A DNA stretch of 64,000 nucleotides from Saccharina japonica (GCA_008828725.1 MEHQ01001678.1:1-64000), one strand, 5' to 3'; shown: positions 24,495-36,554, numbered from the stretch's first letter. A program made the numbers and translations. The notes: generated by a model not told the origin, from the letters alone.

Positions 24495-27190
24495 AAAACT
24501 TTCCGTTTTCGAGTTAGTTTTGCGGCTGGGGGGGGGGGGCTGACTGGGTGGGCGGAGGAGGAGGGGGCTGTTGCGAGCGGCCGCGAACGGGAAGACATAG
24601 GGGGAGGGGAGCTGTATGGGGTTTAGTTCTGTGGAGGCGGGTGCGATAGGCGGAGGGGAGGGGGGCTGGGCTGGGTGGGGGTGTGCGGCATGTGAGTGCG
24701 TCGGCGTGGAGTGTGAAAGTCCAAGTTTTTTCGCGCGGCAGTCGGCTGTGGGCGGCGGCAGAGGTTGGGGAGGGAGGAGGGAGATACCGACGTGAAGGTT
24801 GCGAGCGGTGTTCTGGAAGGATGGCAGGCGAGGGGGCGGGGGGGGGGCGTGTAGTAAAGCGGGGGCGGCGCTCCAGATATCTGGAGATGGCTAGGACATG
24901 GACATGTCGCTTTTTGCGTCCGCTTCGGCGGGTGGAGAGTAGGAGCGGAGGCGAAAAGGCGCTGAAAAATGAAATGATAAAAAAAAAAGAGGCGAGGACG
25001 GACGCAGCGGTGTTATTGTTGTTGTCGTCGTTTGTTTGGCTTGAACCGAGGCGTTCGCTTTCTTGACGGTAACGGCTTGCTGTGCTTCCTACCGCCTACC
25101 CCCGCCTACCCGCCCGCCCGCCCGCCCTAACATGGTTCGAGTCCGCTCAGCTTTATCAGGCCAGGTGGTGAGGGCCCGGGTAGAAACTATCGGGGGGGTT
25201 TTGTTTTTTGGTCGGCGCTTTCCCTAACATGGAAGTACCTCATGGGGATTCCTGCGGTACGGGAGGGGGGGGGGGGAGGGGGGGGGGGGGGGCGTAGTGG
25301 GATGGTGGAGCTGCATGGATTTTGCTTTCAGGTCTTTTTTTAACACGGGAAAAAATACCCGCGAGCCAACGCGGCGCCTGGCTGCGGCGGAGTTATGATT
25401 GCGCTGGGAGTAGGTAAAAGTTTTTCTTCGACATGGAGCGGAGGCGAGAAGGAGTTTATGGTTGTTTTTTTGGCATGTTGGTATAGATGGAGGAGCGGGG
25501 ATGACGATGGTGGCAGCGGCGAGGGAGGGAGGGGTGTGAGAGAGAGTGGATGGTTGGTGTTACGCGCCAACACAACAACGCTTGGGCGTTGTTGCACAAG
25601 GCAAATCAAGCAAGGTGTCGATCGCTATCATCTTTTGGTGGCGCGTGAAACGAAAAAGTAAAAAAACAAAAGTAGAAAAAGTTTGATCTGTTCGGAGAGG
25701 AACGCCCATTAGTACTACGAAGCGATGTCTATTACAGACCTGTTGTAGAGCTAGCTCTGTGCTTGTTGCCTGGTGCGCTGTTCTTTGTAGGGCAACTTTT
25801 TAAAAGGGTAATCTCGCCGTGGAACGCGGTTGGAAGTGTGTGGACAAACGAGAAAAAAAAAAATCAAACGATAAACGACACAAATGGCACGACTAAAAGA
25901 GTTGGGGTTGCCTTCCAGATGAGCCATGCCAGCCCCTGCTTCGTTTTTGACGAAGAAAAAGCAAAGGCGCGATTTCGCTCCCGAGAACACCCCCCCCCCC
26001 TCCATCTCGAAGTAAAGTAACCCACTTACAGGCAGGCGTTCCACCACAAATAAATTGTGGTGCAATTCATTGTTGCATCATCGTCGCCATCCTTTTGGGT
26101 GCGTGCGGAGGGGGAACACGCGAAAGTTACAGTATCATACCGTGCGTACCCAAGCCGTTTTCACCAATCAACGTATCCAAATCAGAAAGATAAGTAAGTG
26201 CAGGCACAAAATGCCTTTCTCTCTATCTACCACCATTGAAAACAGATTACTATTGGTATTAACAGCGAAGAAAACAAACTGATCGGTATTATTAGCGAAG
26301 CAAACAAAAATAATTGGTGTTAATAGCGAAGAAAACAAAACATTGTGGGTGTTAATAGCGAAGGAAAAAAAAAATGATCGGTGTTAATAGCGAAGAAAAC
26401 AAGAAATGATAGGTATTAATAGTGAAGAAAAACAAATATGATAATAATACGTGGCGAAAAAAAAAAATATCGATATTAATAGCGAAGAAAACAAAAAAAT
26501 GATCGATATTACTATTACTAGCGAAGAAAACAAAAATTATTGGATCAAGAAGGAACAAAAAAAAATGGTAACCGGCGCATTGGCCTCTGATGATCACCCC
26601 AGGCGGACAGAGAGACAGAGACAGTGTCAAAATACACACCCACACCATGTGAAAATATTGCGTGCCCAACGCCGTTGACTGCGCCGAAACAACAGCCCCA
26701 ATCGAATTGCGAGGGTCAGGGGCATCGGCGACTATGATACCATACCGCGCTATTCCTGAGAGTTTACTCTTACGAGTAGCTTTCCCTCCACATCTCCTGG
26801 AACACCACACCAAGTCTACCATACTCGTATACAGTACCCTGAGTCTACCACAACGATGTGGATCAAAATGCTGGACACACATACACCGGCCAGGCGAAAA
26901 ACAAAATCGGCGGCCTAATGGGAACATCTGGGTATCTATCTGTCCACACCAAAAAATACTACCGCCGGGTGACAGAGTAGAAGGTATAAGGAATAACGCC
27001 GCCAACGGCATCGAAACCCCCGCGAGAAAGAAAAACTGGGTGCGTAAAGCGGGTGAACGCGCGCGACCGCGCCCCCCCCCCCAAACTCCAAACAGGCACA
27101 CTCTACACATACCATACCTGGCACGAAAAAAAAAAACAATGTCACAAGAATATTTCCGCCGCACATATACACCCCCTCCCTGCGAGGAGT
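24495..27190. other. Convergent intergenic spacer between SF3A1 and the cbbY-like gene
   Basis: The first part (24520-25330) is strongly G-rich on the plus strand, with long G runs. A poly-A-rich, low-complexity second part contains the tandem repeat annotated at 26240-26550. No domain or spliceable exon is recognised on either strand. Confidence 0.5.
26240..26550. repeat. AT-rich tandem repeat, about 30 bp unit
   Basis: About ten units of a GGTATTAATAGCGAAGAAAACAAA-like sequence, shown here by the shared core TTAATAGCGAAGAAAAC, with variable ends. Frames through it on either strand (Lys/Asn/Glu-rich or Phe-rich) are repeat artefacts. Confidence 0.85.
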
Positions 27191-27191
27191 C

Positions 27192-27980
27192 ATATGGTCA
27201 TACAACTACGGCCAAGCATGACATGGGTACTCACCCCCTCTCCCCCCCCCGGCTCCCAAGTTTCACGCAGATGGCGGCTGCGGCTCTACTACGAAACATG
27301 CACCGCGAAAAAAAAAAACTGGACGTAGGACAAAAAAGCGAGTCTGGCTGGTGGCGAGTGTGGTGTAAAAATGTTTTGTGGTTGGGCCCCCCCCCGCTCA
27401 CGAGGCAACGCCCGCGCGCTCCCTGACGATCGCCGCGAGGGTGGCGAGAGTGACTGCGGCGCTAGCCTCCCCGTCTTCGCCTAGCTCTTCGGTGACTTGG
27501 TCGGCAGCCGAAAAGTCTTCCTCCCCCGTGTAGGAACTCTTCGTGACCTGACAGCAGTGGTGATATAATATTATGAACAATAGCAGTGGTGCCGGGGTGG
27601 GGGCGTTGCGTAGAGGGAAGAAGGAAGAAATACCGAAAACAGGCAAAACACACAAGCAAACAAACAAACAAGCAAACAAGCAAACAAATGAGCAAACAAA
27701 CAAACAAACAAACACACAAACCAACAAACCAACAAACAAACAAACAAACGAAACGAAAACCACCACCTATCTCCTGAGATAGCGATCGTTTTCTCGCTAC
27801 TATCTATCAGTGTACCAAACTTCTCCATGTCACACTCGTCTGTTTTAGAGACAACTCCAACAGTTGGGCGCTCATTTATTGGGGGGGGATTCTCACCAAG
27901 CAGTTCATCCCGGCCGCTTTGGCGGCCGTCAATCCGATGTGCGAGTCCTCAATCACCACCACGCGAGCAGGGTCCAGCCC
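27192..27980. repeat. Tandem duplication of the cbbY-like 3' end, copy 1
   Basis: This 789 bp segment recurs at 28079-28879 with near-identity, including a (CAAA)n tract at about 27655-27750. The main difference is a small indel in a GAAACATGCACCGCG / GAAACAGCCCGAAAACATGC context. It covers the last exon and most of the penultimate exon of the phosphatase gene. Copy 1 alone retains the splice acceptor of the penultimate exon. Confidence 0.92.
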
Positions 27981-27989
27981 CATCGTGTC
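27398..27989 (-). CDS. cbbY: CbbY-like HAD phosphatase, last two exons (copy 1)
   Basis: The exons are 27989-27897 (31 codons, acceptor TCTTAG) and 27547-27398 (49 codons plus TGA), both phase 0. The first carries HAD motif IV in VVVIEDSHIGL (acidic ED for Mg2+) and the typical AAKAAGM. The second begins VTKSSYTGEEDFSAAD, the conserved C-terminal signature of plant CbbY, and ends in a short Ala/Val/Leu helix. Phase and sequence join directly to the exon ending IYDLAK at 31599, although that exon is on the opposite strand. CbbY proteins hydrolyse xylulose-1,5-bisphosphate, a Rubisco inhibitor, in the chloroplast; that substrate is inferred from family membership. Confidence 0.82.
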
Positions 27990-28078
27990 CTAAGACAGAC
28001 AAAACGTAAAAGGGAAAAGTTGGCACACAAAAATGAACGTAGACGAAAATGGAAATTGAAACTGAAAATGAAAATGGA

Positions 28079-28879
28079 ATATGGTCATACAACTACGGCC
28101 AAGCATGACATGGGTACTCACCCCCTCTCCCCCCCCCGGCTCCCAAGTTTCACGCAGATGGCGGCTGCGGCTCTACTGCGAAACAGCCCGAAAACATGCA
28201 CCGCGAGAAAAAAAAAACTGGACGTAGGACAAAAAAGCGAGTCTGGCTGGTGGCGAGTGTGGTGTAAAAATGTTTTGTGGTTGGGCCCCCCCCCGCTCAC
28301 GAGGCAACGCCCGCGCGCTCCCTGACGATCGCCGCGAGGGTGGCGAGAGTGACTGCGGCGCTAGCCTCCCCGTCTTCGCCTAGCTCTTCGGTGACTTGGT
28401 CGGCAGCCGAAAAGTCTTCCTCCCCCGTGTAGGAACTCTTCGTGACCTGACAGCAGTGGTAATATAATATTATGAACAATAGCAGTGGTGCCGGGGTGGG
28501 GGCGTTGCGTAGAGGGAAGAAGGAAGAAATACCGAAAACAGGCAAAACACACAAGCAAACAAACAAACAAGCAAACAAGCAAACAAATGAGCAAACAAAC
28601 AAACAAACAAACACACAAACCAACAAACCAACAAACAAACAAACAAACGAAACGAAAACCACCACCTATCTCCTGAGATAGCGATCGTTTTCTCGCTACT
28701 ATCTATCAGTGTACCAAACTTCTCCATGTCACACTCGTCTGTTTTAGAGACAACTCCAACAGTTGGGCGCTCATTTATTGGGGGGGGATTCTCACCAAGC
28801 AGTTCATCCCGGCCGCTTTGGCGGCCGTCAATCCGATGTGCGAGTCCTCAATCACCACCACGCGAGCAGGGTCCAGCCC
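28079..28879. repeat. Tandem duplication of the cbbY-like 3' end, copy 2
   Basis: Second copy of the 27192-27980 segment. It ends abruptly at the border of the inverted repeat X, where GGTCCAGCCC is followed by ACCTTTTTTTTAACTTG instead of the sequence upstream of the exon. Confidence 0.92.
28297..28879 (-). pseudogene. Duplicate of the CbbY-like last two exons, 5'-truncated
   Basis: The last exon (28446-28297) matches copy 1 in full. The penultimate exon keeps only about 84 of 93 bases (28879-28796): its first three codons and the splice acceptor are lost at the junction with repeat X. As it stands this exon cannot be spliced normally. It may be a by-product of the rearrangement, or an assembly artefact from two haplotypes. 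Confidence 0.75.
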
Positions 28880-30105
28880 ACCTTTTTTTTAACTTGATGA
28901 AAGTCTAGCGACCCACTGTAGAAAAGGATGAACCTTTGTACTATCAATAGTAATAGTGCACTGCTGTGGAGGAACCTTTTCCCTACAGCTTGAAGTAACC
29001 TTCTTTTTCATCTATGTAGTTCCAAACGTTTTGTCCTCACAACGGGAGTGCGGTCCTAATAAGCCGCATGCCTTAAATAGCCTAAACGGATTAAGGGGTT
29101 GGGTGCGGTGTTATCTCAATCTCCAATCCCAGAAGAGCGTGCAGCGGTACATATGTATGCAGACATATCAGCGTACCCTCGTGCTCCTTACTCTACCCTA
29201 CCCTACCCTACCCTACCCTACCCTACCCTACCCTACCCTACCCCACCCCACCCTACCCTACCCTATCTTACCTCCCCTAAACCTAACCCCCCCCCTACCC
29301 TACCCTACCCTACCCTACCCTACCCTACCCTACCCTACCCTACCTTACCTTACCCTACCCCACCCTACCCTACCTTACGTAGTCCGAGCTTTGCCGTGTG
29401 GTAGATGATTGATGCCCTCATCCTCATTTATGTTGGACACTACCCCCCTCAAACTCCGACCGAAGGGATTAGTAGCGGTGCCTCAGAGCTGCGATTTTTG
29501 TCGAACTTACTGGTACGCTTCTTTTTCTTCTTCTTCGCGTTTTAACCTGCTGCTGTGCCGTCATATTGTTGAGGTATCTGAACACTCTTATTATTATTAG
29601 TGTCAACACCAGACCAGCTGCTGATGTAACGCCAACTCAACTTTTTTCGCTCATACAAAAAACATACTGCTGTCGTGCCCTTACCTCCTACGGAGCCTAT
29701 CGATATACTGCCTTACCAGTATACTTCTTTACCAGTATACCAGTATGCTGATTTACCAGTGTACTGGTATACAGGTTTACCAGTATATCCTGATCCTGCA
29801 TCAAAGGAAGCTCTGCAAGCTCAACGTATTTACTTATCTCCGTGTTGCCTTACCAGTATACTGCTTTACCAGTATACCAGTATGCTGATTTACCAGTGTA
29901 CCGGTATACAGGTTTACCAGTATACCAGTATGCTGCTTTACCAGTGTACCGGTATACAGGTTTACCAGTATATCCTGATCCTGCATCCAAAGGAAGCTCT
30001 GCAAGCTCAACATATGCACGTATCTCCGTGTTACCTGTCTTCTCGAAAGGGATGTGTGGTCAATGGCAAAATGACTAAGGCAAGCAACAAATGAGTACGC
30101 CCCCC
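28880..30105. repeat. Repeat X, forward copy (1.2 kb)
   Basis: Starts ACCTTTTTTTTAACTTGATG. It contains a (CCCTA)n array at about 29190-29380 and a 29700-29980 block of CCAGTATACTGGTATAC-like words, and ends near ACTAAGGCAAGCAACAAATG. An inverted copy occurs in two pieces, 32040-32900 and 39066-39427. Position p in the second half maps to about 62146 minus p; in the first half to about 68307 minus p. No transposase frame is recognised. It may be a non-autonomous transposon or a subtelomere-like repeat. Confidence 0.9.
29190..29380. repeat. (CCCTA)n pentanucleotide array
   Basis: Some 35 units, mostly CCCTA with CCTTA, CCCCA and CTAAACCTAA variants. The repeating Leu/Pro/Tyr/Thr frames are artefacts. 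It resembles, but is not, the TTAGGG-type telomere repeat. Confidence 0.9.
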
Positions 30106-30141
30106 CTACCCCCCATCCCCTCCACGCGTAACGGTAACCAG

Positions 30142-31348
30142 CGGTGGGATGGCCTGCCTGCGCGAGCACACCCGAGGAGCGATCGATGCTTGTCAAGGAG
30201 TTGCACCTTCTCAAGACGGCGTTATTCAACCAGGCTGTGGTGGACGGGGAGATCCCCCTGAGAGATGGAGTGATCCGATTGGTCGACGAAGCCATCTTCA
30301 AGAAGGTCCCCTTGGTGAGAGAGATACATGGGTTTCGATGTAAGGGGCAGGCCTCGGGTTTCAGGGTGACGCGGGGGGGGGGGGGCGATGTAGCTATAGT
30401 AACTTGGCTTAAGGGCTCCAGCGAGTGAGAGAGTGCCCCTTGTTAAGTGCTTCTCTTCCTTTCGTTTTTTCTTGATTTCTTGATTTGTGTCTTGATTTCT
30501 TCCTTTCTTCCTTGATTTCTTGATTTCTTGATTTCGTTTGTTTCTTTTTTCGGTGTTTTCTTGGTCGTCGAGACCGGAAGCACTGTTTTCTTCCAGATGT
30601 AGCTGCTGGATTTCGTATGATAGGCGCAAAAGGCGCAAAAAGACCCAGGTCACCCTCCATGCGACTCACCCAATACCTCACGGCGCTTCGCGTTTGGTGC
30701 AAGCGATGTCTGCCTGGTTGGTGAAAACGCAACGTGCTCCGTCCCGGCTTGTAGGGATGCAAGGGTCTATGGTCATACGGCTACGGCCGTGCACGACATG
30801 AGTACCCCCCCCCCCCCCCCCCGATGCAGGGGGATACTTGTGAATGTTCGATGAAAAACAAACATCGCAGTAACATTTTTCGGAGGAGCAGTGTTAACTC
30901 ATAAACCGCAACTCCGAAAGGAGTTAAGAAGTTGGAAAGAGTTTCGAGGTACACATCCAAACATGCACACATTTGCGCAGGCGGCGACAACTACACATTC
31001 AACAGTCTCTTGACAAGCCCAGCTCATTCGACCCTCTGCTTCTATTACAGAGGACCATATAGTAAACAGGACCAGATATTGTTGGGAGAAATAGTGAAAT
31101 GTATAGGTTTTTGTATGTAACGCAGGTCCCTAATACTAAATAGGACCAACTATCGTTAGTAAAAATAGGGAAATGCATTAGGTTTTTGTATGTAACGTCG
31201 TAGGTCCTAATACTAAATAGGACCATAAATTGTGACTGTAGTAAAAATAGTGAAATAAAAATAGTGAAATGTCTAAGTTTTTGTATGCAACGTAGGTCCT
31301 ATTCGCTATGGTCCCCCGGAATAGGTTGTTGTAGCACCCAGCGTCTGC

Positions 31349-31379
<31 letters not shown>

Positions 31380-31599
31380 ACACTATTCCCTCCGTTGGGT
31401 TTCCGCTCAACCTCCGGCGTGTTCTCGTTTTGGGTTTTGCGGCGTGTTTCAGGCGGTGTGCTCCACTTCCAACGACAAGGCGGTGACGAACTTGGTCAAA
31501 ACGCTGATGGGGAAGGAACGCTTGGACCGAATGAAAATTTTCGCGGGCGACATCGTGGAGCGGAAGAAGCCCAACCCGGACATCTACGACTTGGCGAAG
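30142..31599 (+). CDS. cbbY: CbbY-like HAD phosphatase, middle exons on the opposite strand
   Basis: Exons are 30142-30314 (starts with two bases completing a codon, ends phase 0) and 31453-31599 (49 codons, phase 0). The first encodes the end of the cap domain and its return to the core (GEIPLRDGVIRLVDEA). The second opens with HAD motif II in AVCSTSN and has motif III Lys in ERKKPNPDIY. Order and content fit a plant-type CbbY between exon 1 at 45018-44745 and the exon at 27989-27897, but the orientation is reversed relative to both. The exon 1 donor leaves one base and this acceptor supplies two, so direct joining is in frame. However, the expected cap segment with the WDV.LYG.LL / GGGKERM signature is missing, so at least one exon is unseen. 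Confidence 0.82.
30660..30812. repeat. Dispersed repeat CACGGCGCTTCGCG...GGTCATACGGCTACGGCC
   Basis: Lies in the intron between the two plus-strand phosphatase exons. The same composite, with GTCTGCCTGGTTGGTGAAAA in the middle, is at about 53940-54090 and 54115-54260, and partially at 51780-51910. It ends in a C-run. Confidence 0.75.
31042..31323. mobile_element. MITE family A, composite copy (about three overlapping units)
   Basis: TATTACAGAGGACCATATAG at the left and CTATGGTCCCCCGGAATA at the right enclose two or three repeated cores (AAAATAGTGAAATG, TTTTTGTATG, TAACG.AGGTCC). This suggests nested insertion or internal tandem duplication. Confidence 0.65.
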
Positions 31600-32039
31600 G
31601 TGGCTTTTCGGTTTTGCTTTTGTTTTTCGGCGTGGGTGGGGTGGGTGGGGGCGACGCCTGTTGGGCTGGTCGTACGGGACTGATTTGGTAGTTTACTTAC
31701 ATCGTAGTTACGCGTAAATAATACCTGGTACTTGGTAAATAAATGTATTTTTTCCCAAGCCCAAATAATTGCGATTGTATTTCGTTCGTACGCGTTTCTT
31801 CGTCGTTTTGTTTTTTCATTTGCACTTGCAGGTGCATTTTTTTGTTCACATTGACACATTGTGTTCGTATGAACCAGATATGGTTTTGCGTTTGTTTGCA
31901 GGTAACATCTATATTTTGACTTACGTTTACTGTTTACTCTTTCGGTTTTACGGGGGGAGGGGGGGGGGGGGGGGGGGGAGGGGGGGGGGGGTGCGGGGCG
32001 TTTTTGCACTTGATTTTTCGATTTTTTTTTCGGAGCAGG

Positions 32040-33020
32040 GGGGGGGCGTACTCATTTGTTGCTCGCCTTGGTCATTTTGCCATTGACCACACATCCCTTT
32101 CGAGAAGACAGGTAACACGGAGATACGTGCATATGTTGAGCTTGCAGAGCTTCCTTTGGATGCAGGATCAGGATATACTGGTAAACCTGTATACCGGTAC
32201 ACTGGTAAAGCAGCATACTGGTATACTGGTAAACCTGTATACCGGTACACTGGTAAATCAGCATACTGGTATACTGGTAAAGCAGTATACTGGTAAGGCA
32301 ACACGGAGATAAGTAAATACGTTGAGCTTGCAGAGCTTCCTTTGATGCAGGATCAGGATATACTGGTAAACCTGTATACCAGTACACTGGTAAATCAGCA
32401 TACTGGTATACTGGTAAAGAAGTATACTGGTAAGGCAGTATATCGATAGGCTCCGTAGGAGGTAAGGGCACGACAGCAGTATGTTTTTTGTATGAGCGAA
32501 AAAAATTGAGTTGGCGTTACATCAGCAGCTGGTCTGGTGTTGACACTAATAATAATAAGAGTGTTCAGATACCTCAACAATATGACGGCACAGCAGCAGG
32601 TTAAAACGCGAAGAAGAAGAAAAAGAAGCGTACCAGTAAGTTCGACAAAAATCGCAGCTCTGAGGCACCGCTACTAATCCCTTCGGTCGGAGTTTGAGGG
32701 GGGTAGTGTCCAACATAAATGAGGATGAGGGCATCAATCATCTACCACACGGCAAAGCTCGGACTACGTAAGGTAGGGTAGGGTGGGGTAGGGTAAGGTA
32801 AGGTAGGGTAGGGTAGGGTAGGGTAAGGTAAGGTAGGGTAGGGTAGGGTAGGGTAGGATAGGGGTAAAGGGAGGGTAAGGTAAGGTAGGGTAGGGTAGGG
32901 TAGGGTAGAGTAGGAGTAAAGGGTGGATAGGGTAAGGTAAGGTAAGGTAGGGTAGGGTAGAGTAGGAGTAAAGGGTGGGTAGGGTAGGGCAAGGCAGGGT
33001 AGAGTAGGAGTAAATGTAGG
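32040..33020. repeat. Repeat X, inverted copy, second half plus TAGGG array
   Basis: The segment 32040-32742 is the near-exact reverse complement of 29404-30105. It runs into a (TAGGG)n array (32770-33020), where similarity to the forward copy breaks off. The array is longer than in the forward copy and interspersed with AGTAGGAGTAAAGGG units. Confidence 0.9.
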
Positions 33021-33243
33021 GTAGGGTTGTGCTGGGCACGGTTGATGTTGTGGGCCAGGCGGGGCGGTGGTATTCGTCGTATTTGGTCCGGGCATTCCTT
33101 ACGTGCGTACGTAGTGCTGTTTTTGTTTTATCTTGGGGGTTATAACACAGGTATATAATAGTTGTGCACACAAATAGCCCTGTTCCCTGACTATGCTCTC
33201 CGATGTCGCTCCCCTCGTTTCCTTGAACCATCGCTCTGCTCAG

Positions 33244-34256
33244 TTGGGCGGGGACCTTGAGTTCCTTGCCGGGACGTTCTCGTCGGACAAGAAGAAAACG
33301 GCCATGGCTCTCGTTCGTGGCATCCAGGTGCGCCTTTACCATGGACTGTACACCGTATACATTTATGTACCGATTTCCGTTTCTGGGGCTGTATATTAGG
33401 CTTCAAACTGTTGACGGCTTGTGAGTCTTTTGTTTTTTTCAACTGCACGAAATGTCATCGGATTTTATCTTGCGCAACCCCACGTCCGAAAGCCTCCGAA
33501 GGGAGCCCGTGGTAGAATATACCTAGTGGTTCCGTATATACCCGTACAATATTCCAGATACGTAGTACTGTATATTGGCGGGGGGGGGGGAAGAGGGAGA
33601 AAAAAACGCCTGCTCTGGGAGAAACCGGAGATGTGACATGTGTCCGTAGAGTTATCGGAGATCGCTCTATTTTTCTCCTGCACCGCTCTTGTTGCTGACG
33701 TGACAGTTGCGTGCCCCCGCGCCCCCACGGGCACCTGCGGGTGCGCTTGGTCCAACGCCGCCGAAGTCCAACCCATGAAACATATTTTTAACCAACTCCC
33801 GCCCCCCCCGCCCTCCCTCCTCCCCTCGATTCGACGATTACATCTGATGGTTTCGAACGGTTTTCGGATACTTCGAACGATTCGATCGATCCGAACAATC
33901 CGAACGATCCGAACGATTTTCCGAACGACTTTCCGATCGATTTTTGAACTCTTCGAAATTATTCGGATGTTTCGAATTCGAACCGTTCCGACGATTCGAA
34001 CGATTTTCCGAACGATTCGGACAACGTTCCGAACGACTCGAACGACTCAAACGACTCGAACGATTTTGCACGATCTGAATGAACGGATTTTGTGAACGAT
34101 TCGAACGTTTCAAAACCGCCGCAGAAAGAAGTGGAGGCGGCGGACAAGCCGGCGCGAGAGAAAGACGTGGAGGCGTTTTTGTCTGCCCAGGCCTCCGTGG
34201 AGAAGAAGTTCGAGGACTTCATGGAGCTCTTCAACGACGTCCCATCCGAGCTTTGA
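33244..34256 (+). CDS. Two C-terminal exons of an unidentified protein
   Basis: Exons are 33244-33327 (28 codons) and 34125-34256 (43 codons plus TGA), joined in phase 0 with good acceptors (GCTCAG, GCCGCAG) and a GTGCGC donor. The peptide is charged and probably alpha-helical (GDLEFLAGTFSSDKKKTAM; EKKFEDFMELFNDVPSEL), with no recognised domain. A heterokont thylakoid-lumen helical protein is one possibility, but this is only an impression. The intron contains a TTCGAACGATTCGA-like satellite. No upstream exons are seen to the left, where repeat X and the TAGGG array intervene, so the gene is probably broken by the rearrangement. Confidence 0.55.
33850..34080. repeat. (CGAACGATT)n-like satellite in the intron
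   Basis: About 230 bp of degenerate CGAACGATTC / CCGAACGA units immediately before the last exon of the unidentified gene. Confidence 0.85.
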
Positions 34257-36000
34257 TCGTTGATGGGTATACGGCAATTTCGGGAAAACGACAAATTCAA
34301 TTATAATAATACGATTTTAGTATGACATGTTTTTTTTTTTCGATGGGCAAACGATAAGCGCTGCTATTATGTATCAATTATGGTATATTACCTTTTTGTC
34401 TTCGACGGGCTAACGAAGACAGTAGTGCTATGTTCATGCTATGCTGTGATGCGATGGCTTTGATGAACAATTTTTGTCGCGCCAATTTTAGTATTTTTAA
34501 TATTGTGTTACGGCTTTTCTTTGGTAGACAAACGGAGCGTGTGCTATTTTGATACCTGTGCTTCGGCGGAGAAACGACTCGCGCCTGTCTTGATAGCTTT
34601 TTTGCTCTGCTGGGCAAGCGACTCGTGTCATTGCGATATGTACCATGATATACACTTTTTAATAGTAGTTGCGATGGGAAACGGCTGGTGACGCTAATAG
34701 TATTAACAAGCATTGATATATAACCAACCTGGTACATTTTAGACTGCGAAATTCTTGCTTTTTGATGTGAGGGAAAAACAACTCTTGCTACTCGTAAAAA
34801 AATTCCTGGTGCCATACGTATACTACTACAGCACTTCTACCACCCGCGCGCACGAAAACACGTATCGCTGGACGGAAATATAAGCACAGAATCAAGCGTA
34901 GAAGAGAAGCAGCTTTATTATTACCCCAGAGCCACGATGGCATCTGCCCTCCGGAAGGGTCTCATTGTCCTTCCGTTCTTACAGTTACCCCGAATACGAA
35001 TGCCAGTCCAAGAAAGACGAAAACGGACCAATTACCTATATTGAGGTAGTTACCGGCCTTCTAAGCTCATACTATCACATATACATACATATAAAGACCT
35101 TAGGGTCCTTACGTTTCAATTCAGAAGTATACGGGTAGTGCGTTTCGGCTGTAGACCTTTCGAGAGCTAAGCTCTATCAAGGAACTTGACTCAGGCTCTA
35201 CATACAGGAACGTGGCTGGCAACGCACATAAAATCCCCACTTTAGCTGGGTTCCGAGATTTTTCCGAGAAATCCCCGAGAATTTCCCTGACGTTCTGGTC
35301 TCCGTAACCGCCAAGACAACCCCAGAAACACGCCCCCCCCCCCCCCCCCTTTTCCGGCGCCACCGACATCTATTTTTAGGCATCGGCGACCGCCATTCAC
35401 TTGGGTGGGAAGAGTCCGTATTCCTATTTGATTACGAGCGAATGAGAGATTCAGAACGGTCTTTGAGAGTCGAGCGGACAAGGGGTACATCCCAGGATGG
35501 GTCGAAGCGTGTTACGATAGAGGTACACAGCATTTTTTTTGGCTGAAAAGTTTTTGTGAAAGACGGCCGGGCTCCTTAACCCAAATTCGTCGGCATTTCG
35601 TTCTTGCCTTGCCATATTGTTCATTGTATACTGAGGACATGGGAGTGCCGGTCGGGAACGAGCAATCCCACGGTAGGGGTACCAATTTTAGGCTCAATAT
35701 TGTCTGACCGGTTGTGCTCCTCACGTGAGTAACCACCGGATACTATTATTATTAAACTGGTATATTTGCTTTTGGACTACCGACTTGGAAGGTTTGGTCG
35801 GGTTGCGCGTACGAATGTTCCCGAGGTCATGTTTCGGGTGAGATACTGAGCTCCTCATGTGAGGAGCTCAGAAAATTCTACTGCGCCCCTACCGTGGGAT
35901 GACTCGAACCTCTTTTTATCTCCCCCCAAAATCAGTTTTTGAGCGAGGTATGCAGCTCCTCGGGTGACCACGCTCAGAAAACAAACATGGTGAAGCTATA
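34257..36000. other. Non-coding interval
   Basis: I see no convincing exon. A TCGACGGGCTAACGAA / GATGGGCAAACGATAAG type motif is weakly repeated at 34330-34690. A C-run occurs at 35332-35350. Around 35510-35580 there is a fragment related to the GGGCTCCTTAACCCAAATTC end of the palindromic elements at 37563-38195. Confidence 0.4.
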
Positions 36001-36350
36001 CCGTAGCATGCGCCGGTCACGTTCTCACTACTGCTGTAGAGCGAAAGCTTTTTCACCCAGATCTCCAAAAGGATCTAAAAAAAAACAAACAAACAAACAA
36101 ACAAACTGTAGATTGTATACGAGGGTCATCGAAATATTTGTGGTAGCATGCGCCGGTCACGTTCTCACTACTGCTGTAGAGCGAAAGCTTTTTTTACCCA
36201 GATCTCCAAAAGGATGTGAAAAAAAAAAAAAAAAAAAGCTGTAGATTGTTTACGAGGGTCCTCGAAATATTTGTGGTAGCATGCGCCGGTCACGTTCTCA
36301 CTACTGCTGTAGAGCGAAAGCTTTTTTTACCCAGATCTCCAAGAGGATCT
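36000..36350. repeat. Tandem repeat, about 135 bp unit, running into Ns
   Basis: Three copies of GTAGCATGCGCCGGTCACG... (starting near 36004, 36145 and 36276), each continuing through AGAGCGAAAGCTTTTT and ACCCAGATCTCCAA to an A-rich tail. The third runs into ambiguous bases (36351-36483), which suggests that array length is unresolved in the assembly. Confidence 0.85.
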
Positions 36351-36554
36351 NANAAAACAANNAAAAAAAAACTGTGNATTGTNTACANGAGGGTNNNNAA
36401 TATTTGTGGAGNATGAGCTTCCNNNNTGAGNCNNNGGGAGAGTTCTAGCCGTCGCTAGGCACTCGCGCAACACNAGGCAGNNNATGTTTGTAACGCTGTC
36501 GCCAACTTGTGTGCGTTGGTTGGTGGTGATGGTGGGCAGCATCTCGTAATTTTT

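Noticed and set aside
27571..27828. Apparent membrane protein (FVCLFVCLFV), present twice
   Set aside because: Translation of a (CAAA)n tract, duplicated with the surrounding segment.
29190..29380. Chromosome end (telomere)
   Set aside because: The array is CCCTA rather than the canonical repeat, is internal, and coding sequence continues on both sides.
28956..29408. Open frames of repeating TLPYP residues (also 32738-33342)
   Set aside because: Artefacts of CCCTA/TAGGG arrays.
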